Source: Thysanoteuthis rhombus (Eukaryota; Mollusca; Cephalopoda; Oegopsida; Thysanoteuthidae). From it: a stretch of DNA of 64,000 bases. The notes beneath the pieces are model-generated. The model saw only the letters and a program-made list of their open reading frames with translations, had not been told where the DNA came from and did no database searches. The translations under genes were made by a program, and so were the position numbers. The stretch spans positions 834,501-898,500 of the forward strand of contig OY735237.1 of the NCBI GenBank assembly GCA_963457665.1. Reading direction: 5' to 3'. Positions 1 to 11,380 of this stretch are shown one piece after another (within the stretch, counting starts at the first letter, position 1; each line of letters begins with the position of its first letter).

Positions 1-125
1 CTCACTAAAAGCCCATCCAGGGGGGTTCCAAAAAAACAAAGAAACTTTTTTTTTATAGACATAAGGAGTAAAGGTTTAAGTTTTCAGCCCTGTAGCTCAA
101 TTTGCGCAGCCTACATGTGTGTCAG
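1..125 (+). mobile_element. RepA fragment (3' half)
   Basis: Matches the part of RepA with the C/G run, TAGACATAA-GGAGTAAA and TTTTCAGCCCTGTAGCTC. It is cut by the window edge. Confidence 0.6.
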
Positions 126-992
126 GATTGATATTTTTTGCAAAATTTTGATGTTTGGAGTTTTTAGCCAAATCTTGATATTTTTCAGGCCCCAAACTTT
201 TACCAATCATGAAAAATATCAAAATTTTGACAAATCTCTAAAATGCTACTTGCTTGTTCTGTCGTCGTTTATTTTCCAACTTCCAACAACTAACAAGTAA
301 AATGGTGAGAGAAAAACAAAAATAATGTCTTTTATCAAATACACTCTTTCTTTTAAATACACTTCAAGACAAACCAATTTAGATGTAACAAATTGGAGTA
401 TTTTTTCTCAAGTTGGTCTTCATAACATTTTGGATATTGACTTCCTGAACTCAAAACCTGGAAAATTATTTAAGTCCATTTGTGGTACATTTATTCCATA
501 GCAAATTGTTTCCTATTTACCCGATTTTGTTTCCTCGTTGAAAAACAGAAAAATTCTTCATTTTCGGAATGAATATCAAGCTTATATTAATTTAAAATCC
601 TATCAAATGTGGTAAGTCGCATGGAAATTTCTTTTTTACATAGGACAGCTTGGAAAAAAATTACTCGAATTGCTTACACCTAAATGTACATATTTGTCTC
701 AAAGTATCCTTTATTGCGGAGGGGGATTGCAAGAACTGTATGTTATAACTGAAATTTTATCATTTATATATCGAACTGTATCAAAGAGCTCTCCAATGAT
801 ATTATGAAAAAATATTTGAAGAAACTTCACATAAGAAATAGCCAACAAAAAACAATGTTAAGCAGACATGCCTTCAAGGCTATTTGGCACCCTTTCAGAA
901 ACAACTATCAAAATGTATCTGTGTTTCTCATCCAGGGGATGTGGCTGGAGGTTTGAGGGCTGGGCCAGTCTAGTCCCTTCCTCCATTTGATC
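126..992. other. AT-rich intergenic DNA
   Basis: No gene-like ORF, repeat family member or RNA gene was recognised here. The short ORF at 115-300 overlaps RepA and has no supporting features. Confidence 0.5.
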
Positions 993-1140
993 CAGAGGTT
1001 CCCAACCTAGGGTCCAAGAAAGTATCATTTAGGGTTCATGGGCAGAGCCTTTCAACAGTCTTGGGTCCAAGAGTTCATTGAGTAGGCACTCCTTTCAGAT
1101 GTAATGATGTAGCAAGAGATCTGAGGGGTCCAGGTACAAG
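993..1140. mobile_element. Possible hAT-like terminal fragment
   Basis: CAGAGGTTCCCAACCTAGGG at 993 resembles the CAG-GGTTCCCAACC termini of hAT elements. No matching opposite end was found, so it is probably a broken copy. Confidence 0.25.
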
Positions 1141-1329
1141 GGTTGGTATCTTGAGCTCCTTACCCCTCACATCTAATACTCAATCATCTATTGTTTAGAC
1201 TGTGCAGGTTGAATAAACACCCAAAAATTAAATGGAAAGAGTAGAAGCAAATTATTGAAACGATCAAGAAGTAATTGAAGATTGGCTCTAACAAATCTAT
1301 TTTTTATTTTTTGGAAAAAGAAACTAATG

Positions 1330-1620
1330 GGTTCATTAATTTGTTTGTGTGTTCCAGTGCTTCTGGCCATACCATTTTGTCTACAAAATTGAAATTTGGC
1401 ATCAGTATTCCACTAAAGCCTTTCTTCAGATTTTTTTTTTTTTTTACTTTTAGGAAACAAGGCATTTTTGAGCTTTTTATTAATAACTTCTAGATTCTAC
1501 AGAATCTAGATGGTTTTGTTTGATTTACCCAGAGGCATTTTCCAGTGGGAAACACCAGTGATGTCATGAATAGACTTTATTCTGACCATATTTATTCTTC
1601 AATGGAATGTTTTAAATTAT
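1330..1620 (+). mobile_element. RepB copy 1
   Basis: Shares with 14140-14512 and 15237-15800 the order CCATACCATTTTGTC, TTTGGCATCAGTATTCC, a TCTAGATTCT-AC-AGAATCTAGA palindrome (1489-1510), AGTGATGTCATGAATAGA and CATATTTATTCTTCAATGGA. It is noncoding and of unknown class. Confidence 0.65.
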
Positions 1621-1708
1621 ATTTATTGACTTAGCAAGTACCAAGTAAATCTTTCTCTTTTAGTAGTCATTCTATCAAGTGTAATGATGACATTCACTAA
1701 AGAATTAA

Positions 1709-1900
1709 AACAGGTCTGGTTAGTCACTCAATAGAAACTGGTACAAGACCGTATGTTGTCAGCATGCAATGTTGCAGCGGGGGGGGGGGGGGTTCAATGA
1801 ATGAGTTACTTCTCCCGCCTTTTGTTGCGTGGTGATCACTAGAAAAGTCAGAATTTTTAAAAGAAAATAAACAAGAACTCTGCAGACCAAACTAAACCCC
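1709..1900 (+). mobile_element. RepA, 5' part, truncated
   Basis: Starts CAGGTCTGGTTAGTCACTCA, keeps the GATCACTAGAAAAGTC block and stops near 1900. A run of 14 G (1779-1792) replaces the usual GTTGGGGGTG stretch. Confidence 0.7.
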
Positions 1901-1904
1901 AAAA

Positions 1905-3120
1905 CAGATCTGAAAACAAAACAAAACAAAACAAAAAAGACAGAAAGGAAAGACACATTCTTCCCCCCCCCCCAGCTAGGGGTAGACCGGTCATAAAACT
2001 ATTAGATTAAAAGACAGGGCATCCTCAATCTCCCAAGTAATAAATTCTTGCTGCTTGTATCTGGGGTGACCGATGAATCCCGTAAAAACAAGTCACTACA
2101 AATGAAAACTTAATTTTCAGATTTTTTTTTTTAAGAAACGTACTGTTTTGTGTTTTTAATACTAGGTGTGGGTGTACATTTTTTCAGAAATCTCCCTATT
2201 ATACCTGTAAAAAAAATATCAGTTCTCCCTAACTTCTGAGGTTGGGAGGTAGGTCTGAAAAATGGTGGGAAGTAGTCCCCACTTTCGCATTTTTTGGCTT
2301 TCCAAAACTAACACTTTTCAGAAGATCACATTGATAGAAAACACATAAAATTTAAATTTTTTTTCAATTTGTGCCAGGTGGGACCATTTGATTTTATTTA
2401 TTAAAAGAATAAAAATTTAAAAACTAATATTAGCCATACCCCGTCGGTCCTTCCGAAAGAACGGCGTAACGTCCTTTTAGTTACATTATTGTAAACTGAA
2501 TCCCCACGTCGTGAAACCTTTTGAAAATTCGTTTTTTCAAAAACTAAGGAATTTCAAAACAGTTACAGAGTTTAAAGGATTGAGAGTACCTGAAATTGAA
2601 AGGAATATAAATTAATCTGGGGAAGAACTGCAAGGACCAATAAAACAAATCGTAACCCCACAAAAATGACTTTCTCATCGTAACTTGAAGTAACTAATGG
2701 ATGGACGTGGCAATTTTTTGAGTTGTTTTCCGTGTTAGGATACAATTAAATTACAACTGACGACTAATTATAAAGTCTTAGTAGTACTTATAGCTTTTAT
2801 GATAATAAGTTAGGGCTCATGAATGAAAAAAGTTTACCTTAAATATCTTCCATTCAGAATTGAGCGCCAAAATCAACTTGCTTTTGCAACTCTCTCCAGC
2901 TCTAAAAAGCACTGCTTGTTGCCAACTCATTTTTTCTACAGAAACAACTTCCGAAATGACCGAAATCGACAGAATTCGTTCTAATTTCGGCTAACTATAT
3001 GGCTAAAACATTAAATATGTGATTGAAAGCCCGACCATTTCTTTTTTAAAAAGCTAAATTTTCTGCTGCCGTATGGCTAAAATATTAAATATGTTTTGAG
3101 CTGAGATTGAAAGCCTGGAA
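1905..3120. other. AT-rich DNA with a short local duplication
   Basis: No gene seen. TGGCTAAAA-ATTAAATATGT followed by GATTGAAAGCC occurs near 2999-3033 and again near 3073-3115. The CTAACTATATGGCTAAAAC at 2990 resembles the terminal region of the foldback element at 39771. Confidence 0.4.
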
Positions 3121-3124
3121 GGCA

Positions 3125-3225
3125 GGGGGTGATCAATGTAAAAGTTATTTCTATTGCCTTTTGTTAGATCACTAAAAAGTCTAAATTTAAAAAAAAAAAA
3201 ACAAATATTTAAGGGTGAATTTTCG
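3125..3225 (+). mobile_element. RepA internal fragment
   Basis: Retains GGGGGTGATCAATG, GCCTTTTGTTAGATCACTAAAAAGTC and the following A-rich stretch. Confidence 0.5.
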
Positions 3226-3289
3226 AAAAACAAATTTTTTTCTCAACACATTGATAAAAAGTAATTTTTTTTTAAAATTTTATTTTCTA

Positions 3290-3480
3290 GTTCAGCGCTT
3301 TCCAAACTTTGAAAAATCCAGGACCCAATCTGTAATGGGAATATTCTGATTGACCCCTATTTTTAGTGGGTCTATGATCCCCCCACCCACCACTGGATAA
3401 AATCCCAATCCCACCACTGGATAAAATCCCCATTCCACCAGACGAGAATCCCCTGCCAAACAAAACCCCTACATAATAAA
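3290..3480. mobile_element. Possible decayed MITE
   Basis: GCGCTTTCCAAACTTTGAAAA followed by GACCC motifs resembles a hAT-like end. A CCACTGGATAAAATCCC unit is repeated at about 3391-3429. No convincing opposite end was found. Confidence 0.2.
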
Positions 3481-4011
3481 ATTAAAATTGAATTTGTTTG
3501 AAGCTTTCGATAATTTTTTACAACTTACTTTTTACTTTCAATATTGACCAACTGAAAGGCATGAGTCGAAAATGTCAACTTGGTAATACGAATATTTTAA
3601 CTGAATTTGTACTCATTAAGTAATTTGATTTATTATCTGATCTGGAAACTTTGACCTAGGGGATTTTTGTCCAATGGGTTTTTCATCCATATCCTATTTT
3701 CAGCATTCAGTTTTTAGAGAGAAATTAATGAAGTACAATAATAAATTATTTTTGACTTCTAAAAATCATATTTATTCTAAATAAATTACATTCATTTGAA
3801 TTCTTACATATGGTACTGGTCTGTGATCAATTATTATGTTTTTTGATGGCTGAGATGTGGATGATGTTGCTTCTTTACCGCAAGATTCACTATGTCAGGT
3901 TCAGAAGGAACCCTCCTGCGGACCCCCAAGCATCATTCAACAGACCCAAGTTTCGAAACCAGTGCCCTAATTCCATTGGTGTGGCCTGTACGCCCAATGC
4001 TCGGGAAAATG

Positions 4012-4060
4012 GCAGCTGCTGCTGCTGCTGCTGCTGCATCAGCAGCAGCAGCAGCGGCAG

Positions 4061-4093
<33 letters not shown>

Positions 4094-4111
4094 CCTCCTC
4101 CTCCTCCTCCT
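4012..4111. repeat. Compound trinucleotide tract (CTG)(CAG)(CAT)(CCT)
   Basis: (CTG)n at 4015-4037 is followed by (CAG)n to about 4058, then (CAT)10 and (CCT)7. The CTG/CAG halves are mutually complementary. The tract sits at the 3' end of a LINE-a copy and produces homopolymer-rich spurious ORFs on both strands. Confidence 0.9.
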
Positions 4112-4475
4112 TTTATCGTCCATCGTTGAACACACACCTTCCCCAGGATCCACCACATTTCTCTATCATAGGCGTCACAGAAACAGTATTTTCTGAATTT
4201 GTCTAGTTCATCTCTCCATCTTGTATATTCTGTCGGCCTCGGTCTAGCATGTGATGTCTAGGGATCCATGTTGTGAGTCGTGGTGTTTATCGGTTGTCTG
4301 CCTTTCTTGCAATATGACCAGCCCATTGCTGTTTTATTTTTCTAATGGATTCTATGATGTCTTGAACTCCCATTTTTTCCTGATATACTATGCAACCTTG
4401 TGATCTCTCCACGTGAAGTAGACGGTGATTCTCAGTTCCATGCTTCTCAGTTTGCTGGTCTGTCTCTTAGTTTGA
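4112..4475 (-). mobile_element. LINE-a (RTE-like) 3' fragment
   Basis: The minus strand matches the same C-terminal reading as 29126-29323: lines for W-AGHVARM, the W-LRD-HDRE segment and the LGKVYVQRR end can be followed but are frameshifted. CATCGTTGAACACACACCTT near 4103-4136 is the family's terminal segment. Confidence 0.7.
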
Positions 4476-4647
4476 CTGAATGCTTTTCACCAATTTTAAA
4501 AAAAAGATAAGTTTCATTTTTATTACGCTTTAGTAAATTTTTTTTTTCTCATAATAAACATTGTAAAATCTAAAATATTTACCTGATTTTTATTGTTACA
4601 AATGAAAATGATTGATGGTGAATAAAAGTTTTTTAACATGATGCCCC

Positions 4648-4664
4648 CCACACACACACACACC
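4648..4664. repeat. (CA)n microsatellite
   Basis: A short CACACA run flanked by CCCCC. Confidence 0.7.
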
Positions 4665-4959
4665 TTAGATTATGAGGCCCCCATGTAAATCTGGCACTGT
4701 TCGTGATGTAAGGCGTCTGGGTCATGGAACCTTATATATCTACCGTTATTATCAACCACTCTTTTAGAAGACCGCAATTAAAAGAAGAATTTCCTGAAAA
4801 AAAAATTATTGTAAATGTTATTGGTGACCTCAAGGATTTCGGAGCATGTGATAAAACAGTTTTACAAATGTAAAATTTGTTATTTGAAGTGCAGCCTTTC
4901 ACAAACTTTTATAATAGTAATCATGATCGTTGTATTTTGGTATAAGGTCTTGGTTATGG

Positions 4960-5235
4960 CCTCCTCTAACATGTTCTAACATATTCCAATCGCTTTGTAT
5001 CTTGCATTGAGATCTACATTAGAGTCGTAAATAATTCCTTTTTGCTCCCACAGTCTGTCCAGGTGGTTTTTGAATGTGTTCAGGCTTGGTGCTTCCACTA
5101 TTACCTCTAAAAGATTGTTCCACTAATCAACGACAAGGCACTTGAAAGAGGATCTCCTGAAATCTTTTTACAGTTCTCTTTGGATGTATTGAGCTTGTGA
5201 CCCCTAAATCTGTGATCTCACAAGTGACTTATAAC
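4960..5235 (-). mobile_element. LINE-b: reverse-transcriptase C-terminus (CR1/Jockey-like)
   Basis: Minus-strand translation reads VEAPSLNTFKNHLDRLWEQK from about 5099 down, then DSNVDLNARYKAIGI. Just upstream is a frameshifted DHRFRGHKLNTSK-type segment. These match the well-known end of LINE ORF2 proteins (RTRGH..., then V-APSLN-FKN-LD). It is a 5'-truncated, frameshifted copy. Confidence 0.7.
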
Positions 5236-5640
5236 TTCACAGACCAAAGGTTCAACTTCACAGACCCAGAGCAACCCTGTCTGCCCCCAACTGCCTGGGG
5301 CTAAGGACCCCCTAAATGCCCATCTCCCACTGTGTGCAATATGTAACTGCCATTCACAAAGGATGCCACCCTCTGCCTTTCACAATGCAATCTGTTCTCA
5401 TAATCTTCGGTGTTGAGGGTGCGGCACTTCAGCAGGGCTCCAGTTCAAGTTCACAGGTCCCTGGCACCCCTGTCTGGGGCCAAAATACCTGGCTGCAATT
5501 GTGTGCAGTACACGACTGCCACCCTCTGGTTTATGGAATTAGGGGGTTATTTATGGAATTGGAGAGGAAGAAGTACCTGCCTACTCATAGCCAAATTTTG
5601 CAGCAATGTTTTTAATGGTTCATCCCCCTCCTTAATAGGG
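5236..5640. repeat. GC-richer block with internal duplication
   Basis: Two related segments, ~5280-5375 and ~5455-5535, share CTGTCTG-(G)CC, TGTGTGCA-TA and GACTGCCA...CACCCTCTG. Two overlapping ORFs here (99 and 87 codons) follow the duplication and match nothing I recognise. Composition differs from the surrounding AT-rich DNA, which suggests a repeat or an old insertion. Confidence 0.4.
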
Positions 5641-7020
5641 CAGGGCATATGGCCAAATCTGTTTTTCAATTAGCCAATTAAAACTTGCCAAATCAGCCAT
5701 ATTTCATCTGCGTGGAAAAATTTAACTAAATCGCGTAAATGTCCAGAATTGCCAAACCTGACTATTGCCATTGTCGTGAATGACAAATGATGCACTCGAA
5801 TGACACAGTGTTAGCGTTGATGGCCTTGAGACTGAGAGCAGGGCCTGTTGACATTTAGAGTCATTTGGCATTTTTGATTGACAGGTTACTAAAAACACAA
5901 TCTATTCAGCTATAATTTTGGGTTTCTTGATGGGCAAATTCAACTATAGGATGGGTGGTGAGCAGCTTAGTAGAAAATGGTTGGCGTTTTGAAATTCAGG
6001 TGGGTGATATAGAATTTTGAGCATTAAAGTCTCTAACTGACAATAAAAAATGAGTCGAAAACAACACTTTCAATTATCAATTCACCAAGCAGCACTGTGA
6101 TATCACATATCATGTGAACCCGATTGGTGGTATCTAAAAACAGTATTGGGTGGCTAATTATATTAGCCTCCAAATGAATTACCAGAAGAGATCTAGGAAG
6201 ATAAATTCTAGAAATTAGAGTGTTCACTGTTTAAATACAAAAACAAGGTTAGTACACGGTTTGATTGTTAATGAAAGCGGAAAAAAAGACAAGCTGAAAG
6301 GTTAACGAGTTTTAATTCTCTGAGGAACTAAATAAAGGACAGGCAGGAGATTTCTGCCGACACAAAGTTGTTTGGAGAGATCTACCGTAATAAGGATGAG
6401 GTAAATGGGAAGAATATAGGAAAAGGAACATCACTTATAAGATGCAAGATAGAATCTTAGAATGTCTGTGAGTTTTTGGGCTTGTAAATTATAACCACTA
6501 GAATGTTATCTTCGGAAGTCCACCCAAGCTAAATAGAGAGTGCTTAGCTTGGTTTGAATGTGTCTTTGAGATAATAAAGGAAAGTTCTTCAGAGAAAAAT
6601 GCATGGATTACTCTTTATATATAAAGATGTGTGTTTAAAAACTATCCTAAGAAGAGAGCAAAAATGCAAGCTTACCCCCAAAGCCGTCAGAATAGAGAGA
6701 GGTAGAAAGTTTTACCATCAGAGCTTAAATACCATGAAGATAACAATCGGCCATCTTATCGGTTGTTCTGTGTGATGTCAAAGAAAAAGTGACAAAGAAT
6801 TTATCATTTCATTGGGGTTTTTCACCTTGTGGTAGGGATTGCAGGTAGATAATTCCAAATATATCTAATTTTCAGTGCTAAGAAGTGTAGTTATTTTCTA
6901 GACATACATCATACAACCAATACCACAGCTTTTGTTCTTTCATACTTCTGACAATGAAGTCAGGAGAGGTTTATGTATTCACTATTCTCTGTCCATCTCT
7001 CCATGAATGAAAATTTGCGG
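5641..7020. other. AT-rich intergenic DNA
   Basis: No gene or assigned repeat. Around 5650-5770 a GCCAAAT/TTGGC-rich stretch recalls RepC vocabulary but lacks its ends. Confidence 0.4.
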
Positions 7021-7315
7021 AAGAATGGGCTATGAATTACAGACGAAGTGATTGAATTCTAGGGAGGATCCAGAAATTCATTTCAGGCAGAGAGATATTT
7101 TCAATATCCTGCTGGGGAAAAAAAAGATCAAAAGCAAACAGTTAATAAAAAGGCTGAATTTAGATTTCAAGGGGAGTGACTCATTATTGCCAAATATTGT
7201 GAGGATTGCATTCTCTGGCCAGTTTTACAATTTGTCATTTCTATTCTGTCTTTTCTTTGGTTAGTGTACAACGTTGGCAGAGGCATGCGCTCTCCAAGTG
7301 CTTTTTAGCTTAATG
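7020..7315 (+). mobile_element. RepD copy
   Basis: Contains GGAGGATCCAGAAATTCATTTCAGGCAG-type sequence and ends GGCAGAGGCATGCGCTCTCC-AAGTGCTTTTTAG. The same ending occurs at 48050-48075, and related GGATCCAGG blocks lie at 60900-61440. The 70-codon ORF inside is fortuitous. Confidence 0.45.
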
Positions 7316-7840
7316 ATAAAACGTTGTAGAAACAAGCCTGGCTGGTGCTGGATAAAACTCGATTCTAACTTCTATTGAAAGATGAAAGTGATTTCTGCAA
7401 CTTTTCTATTGTATATATAATAGATGAAAAAAAAATATAAACATACATGTTTTTTTGTGGAGATGTCTTTATTTAAAATGAAATTAAAAACCCAATGTGT
7501 ATCAGAATGACTGATTTTCATTAATATCTAAAAACTCGTCAATTTAGCTCTGAGTTCAAATCACGATTGGGGGATGTGAGTTTTACATATAGGTGTACAC
7601 CCCTAACTTTGGTGAGGATTGTTTTTGTTGTTGCAATGGTAGGAAAGCAAAGTCAACTCCTGACTTGGAGTTTGACAAAATCGTATCAATAGAAAGTAAT
7701 ACATAATTTCCTGTCTAATTGACACCAAGAGAAAAGCACGTCATCTGTTTGGCATGAACAGATTGTTGTACGTTAGGCAGGACATTTTTGGTTTCCCTGA
7801 AATCAAACCAAGAAATCATTGCAGATTTAACTTTGACAAG
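7316..7840. other. Unassigned AT-rich DNA
   Basis: Nothing beyond short homopolymers could be supported here. Confidence 0.4.
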
Positions 7841-7915
7841 TAAATAGGTCTGATTAGTCACTCCATAGATACTGTCATGTAATCAACATCTTTTGGCAAC
7901 ATGCCATATCGGGAC
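7841..7915 (+). mobile_element. RepA 5'-end fragment
   Basis: GGTCTGATTAGTCACTCCAT, then CATCTTTTGGCAACATGCC; homology is lost after 7915. Confidence 0.6.
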
Positions 7916-8164
7916 GTGATGTCTGAAGATGTTGGTCATCAAGACCCGATTGTAAGAGATCACAAAAAGTGGACAAGCAATTTGGGGTGAGGCACATACA
8001 ATAGGGAGTTATATACTTTTGCTTTGGCTGTTCCAGGTCATCTTTGGGCAAGATGTAACACCAAACAGTTTTCTCTTGCATGTTAGGAATTTACAACCAT
8101 TAGAAATCTCTCATATTTGAGAACAATTGAATGAATGGTCTCCGTTCCATCTCCCTAGACAATG

Positions 8165-8470
8165 GAATGTCTCGGCCTTGCGGATGTAGTCCAGCAGAGA
8201 GCAGGAAGTGGTATGTCTGGCATGAGCTTGGCTGCAAGAGGGACTTCAAATTGAGTGTTACATCACCTTTAGAAATCAGAGTTGTCCTTCTCCTAAACTG
8301 GTTGCCTACCCAATCTATCAGGCTATTATACCCATAGCTGGAGGGGAAGAGATGGATTCATGCTTTACTCAAAGGTATTAGTGTGAAGTGAACATAAATG
8401 GCACGCGACTGGGATTTGAACTCGGGTCGCAATTCCATTGTCTGCTCCATTACTCACCGTACCGATCATA
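8165..8470 (-). mobile_element. SINE-1 (tRNA-derived) copy 1
   Basis: On the minus strand a tRNA-like head is followed by a body. The B-box-like GAGTTCAAATCCC lies at about 8412-8424 and an A-box-like GTGAGTAATGGAGCAG near 8440-8458. The body contains ATGAATCCATCTCTTCCCC and GGCAACCAGTTTAGGAGAAG. The same order occurs at 14665-14950. Confidence 0.65.
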
Positions 8471-9724
8471 CATCCATTTGAGAAAGATCGGAGATATGAT
8501 TACTGGCAAATATCAGCTTTAATTCTTTTAAGACTCTTTGGGCATATATATCCAAGGATTTCTATAACTGTCGGGACACATATGTCCCTCTAGATATCTT
8601 TCAGAAATCAACTGAAAAATTTCAATTCAGGCATTAAGCAACTTGATAGGTTAGTCTTGAGAAAGTTAAAAAGTTTGTGCCGGCACTACATGGCCATTAC
8701 GTGGGACTCAATGTGATACTTGAACGATAATCATAATTTTGGATATGCGATTGAAAATTCATCAAAACATGATTTCAAAAGTGTTTTTTTTTTATTTACA
8801 CTAGCTGAAAAACCTGACCAATCAGGCAGTTTTCAGCTAATTCTTGTGGAAGTCCTGCCACTATTCCTAGGGGACGCACAAACATATGATCTACTTTTTT
8901 AAACTGATGCTCTGATTTAGACACGAAAATTCTATAAGAATTATTGTTTTCTTCTAAATTTGACCTAAAAATATGCACTGTATGTAGATAAGGATGTGTC
9001 CTATAACTTTATGGTTTTATTTTTTCTCCTGGATGCCTAGTTCCCAAGTTATGAGAGCACAAACATATGTACACGTATGTTTCTTGAGTGGATGTAATGT
9101 AATCTGAGAAAATGTTGGTAAATATTTGATAACATGAAATTGAAAGATTGAAAAAAATTGTTACATCTCAAAATTGTTTTTATTATTGCTGAGATACAGA
9201 TCTACACATTTTGTCTTGTTTCAATAGGCATCTTCAGAAGCTCTTCTGCAATACAGAAATCTGTAGAAAGTGCAGTCCATTACATGTTGAGACAATACAA
9301 TAAACTAGAAACTAGAAAAAATACTGTTGGTTGTTGGTGAAGAGAGCAGAGGAGAGAAGTATCAGAAAGCCCTGATTAGGGTCAGAGTATTTATACATTT
9401 CTACTTTAGATATTTAGATAGATGCCCTCTATATTGGTCTCAGTGTATGATAAAACTGTGTTTTTTGGAAAACGTGTGGAGAGTTAGAAATTGAAGATTC
9501 ATCAATTCTAGTTTTCCAAACTTCAGTCAGCTGACCCCCACCAGAACTAAACTAACCATTATGCAAAGCAATTGCATGCTTATGACATCAAAAGAGAATG
9601 GGTTGCCACAGGTTTTTTCTGGTTTCCTTCGTTTAATCATAAAAGGTTGTTCCAATTGTTTAGCAAGGAAATTTAAATTTAAATTATTGTTGATGTATAT
9701 AGACTTATATATACTTCCCATTTA
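8471..9724. other. AT-rich intergenic DNA
   Basis: No gene or clear repeat. The GGGCATATATATCC...GGGACACATATGTCC pair at 8540-8590 looks like part of a small inverted repeat but could not be delimited. Confidence 0.4.
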
Positions 9725-9728
9725 AAAC

Positions 9729-9834
9729 TCTATTTGAAATGACCCCCCATTACTACACGGAGAACGTGTCACTTGGCCTAGACAGCGTAAATAGAATAAA
9801 CAACTGAAGAAAATGGGGCTGCTGCAAGAATTCC
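9729..9834 (-). mobile_element. SINE-2 tail fragment
   Basis: The minus strand reads ATTCTTGCAGCAGCCCCATT, then GTCTAGGCCAAGTGACACG and TAGTAATGGGGGGTCATTTC. This is the same order as the SINE-2 copy at 53284-53480, starting inside its B box. Confidence 0.6.
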
Positions 9835-9861
9835 TTAAAATCATGTTGCAACAATAATAGA

Positions 9862-10100
9862 CAGAAACTGTCAACTGAAACTATCAAAAAAGGTTTCTTC
9901 AGTTTTCAAGTTGGTCTGGCTGACTGGTTATGTATGTATGTACTATGCATATAGGCCTCACCAGAAGAACTAGAGGACTGAAATTCTAAACATTTACTCC
10001 TTATTAAGTCTAGAAAAAATGTTTTTTCCACCGCAAAATAGGTTTTTAGAGGTGGGGTGCTCAATTCTCAATTCAAGTTTTAGCTAAATTGGTCACCAAT
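9862..10100 (-). mobile_element. RepA 3' half
   Basis: AGAAACTGTCAACTGAAACT, GGTTTCTTCAGTTTTCAAGT, a TATGTATGTATG run and ACTCCTTATTAAGTCTAGA. It lies head-on against the RepA copy at 10123. Confidence 0.7.
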
Positions 10101-10122
10101 TGGTCTCAACATTCCAATTTTT

Positions 10123-10521
10123 TCTAGTTAGTCATTCAATAGAAACTGTCACGAGACGAACGTCTTGCTGTGTTAGGGGTGATCAATCAAATAATTGGGA
10201 AAAATGGCGATCAATAAATAAATCACTCCTTTCATATTTTATTGAGCTGTGATCTCTAAAAGTTTTTCAAAAAACAAGCATAAATACTGCTGGACTCAAA
10301 CTTGGGGATCAATTTAGCATAAACTTACATTGTGAATTGAGCCTTCTTGTAAAAACAGATTCAAGGGGGAAATTTTTTGAAAACGAAAAGACCTTTTTAT
10401 TCTAGACATGAAAAGTAATAGATGTTTAAACTTTCCATTGGTATGGCCTGTACACATTGCCAGCCAGACCCACTTAAAAACTGAAGGGACCTATGTTAAC
10501 AGTTTTGGTTGATGGTTTTTA
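10123..10521 (+). mobile_element. RepA, near full length
   Basis: CTAGTTAGTCATTCAATAGA at the start; the GATCAATCAAATAATTGGG block, TTTAGCATAAACTTACATTG, TCCATTGGTATGGCCTGTAC and CCTATGTTAACAGTTTTGG follow. The C/G-run zone is shortened. Confidence 0.75.
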
Positions 10522-10559
10522 TAAACGAAGTCGCCTACGTGCAGTAAAAACACTGTTAT

Positions 10560-10700
10560 TTACAACCACCGCTGCAATCACCACCACCACCATCTTTTTG
10601 CAGTAGTGCCCAATGGGAACATAATTGAACTGGACAACCACCACAACCATCCTCATCACCTTCACCAACCCCCAAATCATCACCACCCTCTCCCCCATCC
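10560..10700. repeat. CAC/CAT-rich compound tract
   Basis: Interrupted CACCACCAT and CCATCCTCATC triplets. They give a His-rich spurious ORF on the plus strand. Confidence 0.6.
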
Positions 10701-10851
10701 CCTCATCTGGTGCAGTGTTTACAAAGAACAATCAACTGCAATTGGTCAGGTGCCAGAAAGGAAACGCAATATGCAAAAACATTTTTCAATAGCAGCAGAA
10801 AGTGATAACCTGACTAAATTCCAGACACATTTGCCATTCTGTAACCCCTCC

Positions 10852-10852
<1 letters not shown>

Positions 10853-10901
<49 letters not shown>
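10853..10901. repeat. (ATC)16 microsatellite
   Basis: Uninterrupted triplets next to a LINE 3'-terminal segment. Confidence 0.9.
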
Positions 10902-10985
10902 AATCTGTCTCCTTTGCTGGACATAGGCCTTTCCCAAGGTCCAGTGTTGTAAATGTAAAAAAGGGGAGTCTACCTTTCCACGAAA
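10902..10985 (-). mobile_element. LINE 3'-end variant with (ATC)n tail
   Basis: The minus strand reads an LGKAYVQQRRQI-like end running into the (TGA)n tail, as in LINE-a, but the DNA upstream differs. A related segment (GCCTTTCCCAATATCTGTTA, then TAAATGTACTCATTGGGGAG) recurs at 11668-11745, so this may be a second subfamily. Confidence 0.45.
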
Positions 10986-11088
10986 TTTGATAGAAATTTA
11001 TTGAGAACTTAGAGAGATATCATGAAAACCGACAAGAATTTTGTGCAGTATTAAGTGATGGGGATTGATAACCAAGATATATTGTGAA

Positions 11089-11090
<2 letters not shown>

Positions 11091-11146
<56 letters not shown>
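11091..11146. repeat. (CAT)18 microsatellite
   Basis: Uninterrupted. It directly abuts a LINE-a 3' end. Confidence 0.95.
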
Positions 11147-11380
11147 GTCTTTTAACATCCGTCGTTGGACATAGACCTTCTCCAGGATTCGCCACATTTC
11201 TCTATCATGAGTGTCGCGGAGCCAGTATTTCCTAGATTTCTCTAGTTCATCTCTCCATCTTGTATTCTGTTGGCCCTGGTTTTGCATTTGATCTCTTGGG
11301 ATCCATTTTGTGAGTCATGATGTCCATCGGTTGTCTTTCATTCTTGCAACATGGCCTGCCCATTGCGATTCTACCCCAAA
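11147..11380 (-). mobile_element. LINE-a 3' fragment
   Basis: CTTTTAACATCCGTCGTTGG, then CATAGACCTTCTCCAGGATT and TCTATCATGAGTGTCGCGGA. This is the complement of the family's C-terminal codons (LRD-HDRE, RWRDEL, GHVARM region). It is 5'-truncated. Confidence 0.8.

Noticed and set aside
8400-8460. Functional tRNA gene
   Set aside because: Only box-like motifs remain; there is no cloverleaf, and the sequence recurs as part of SINE-1.
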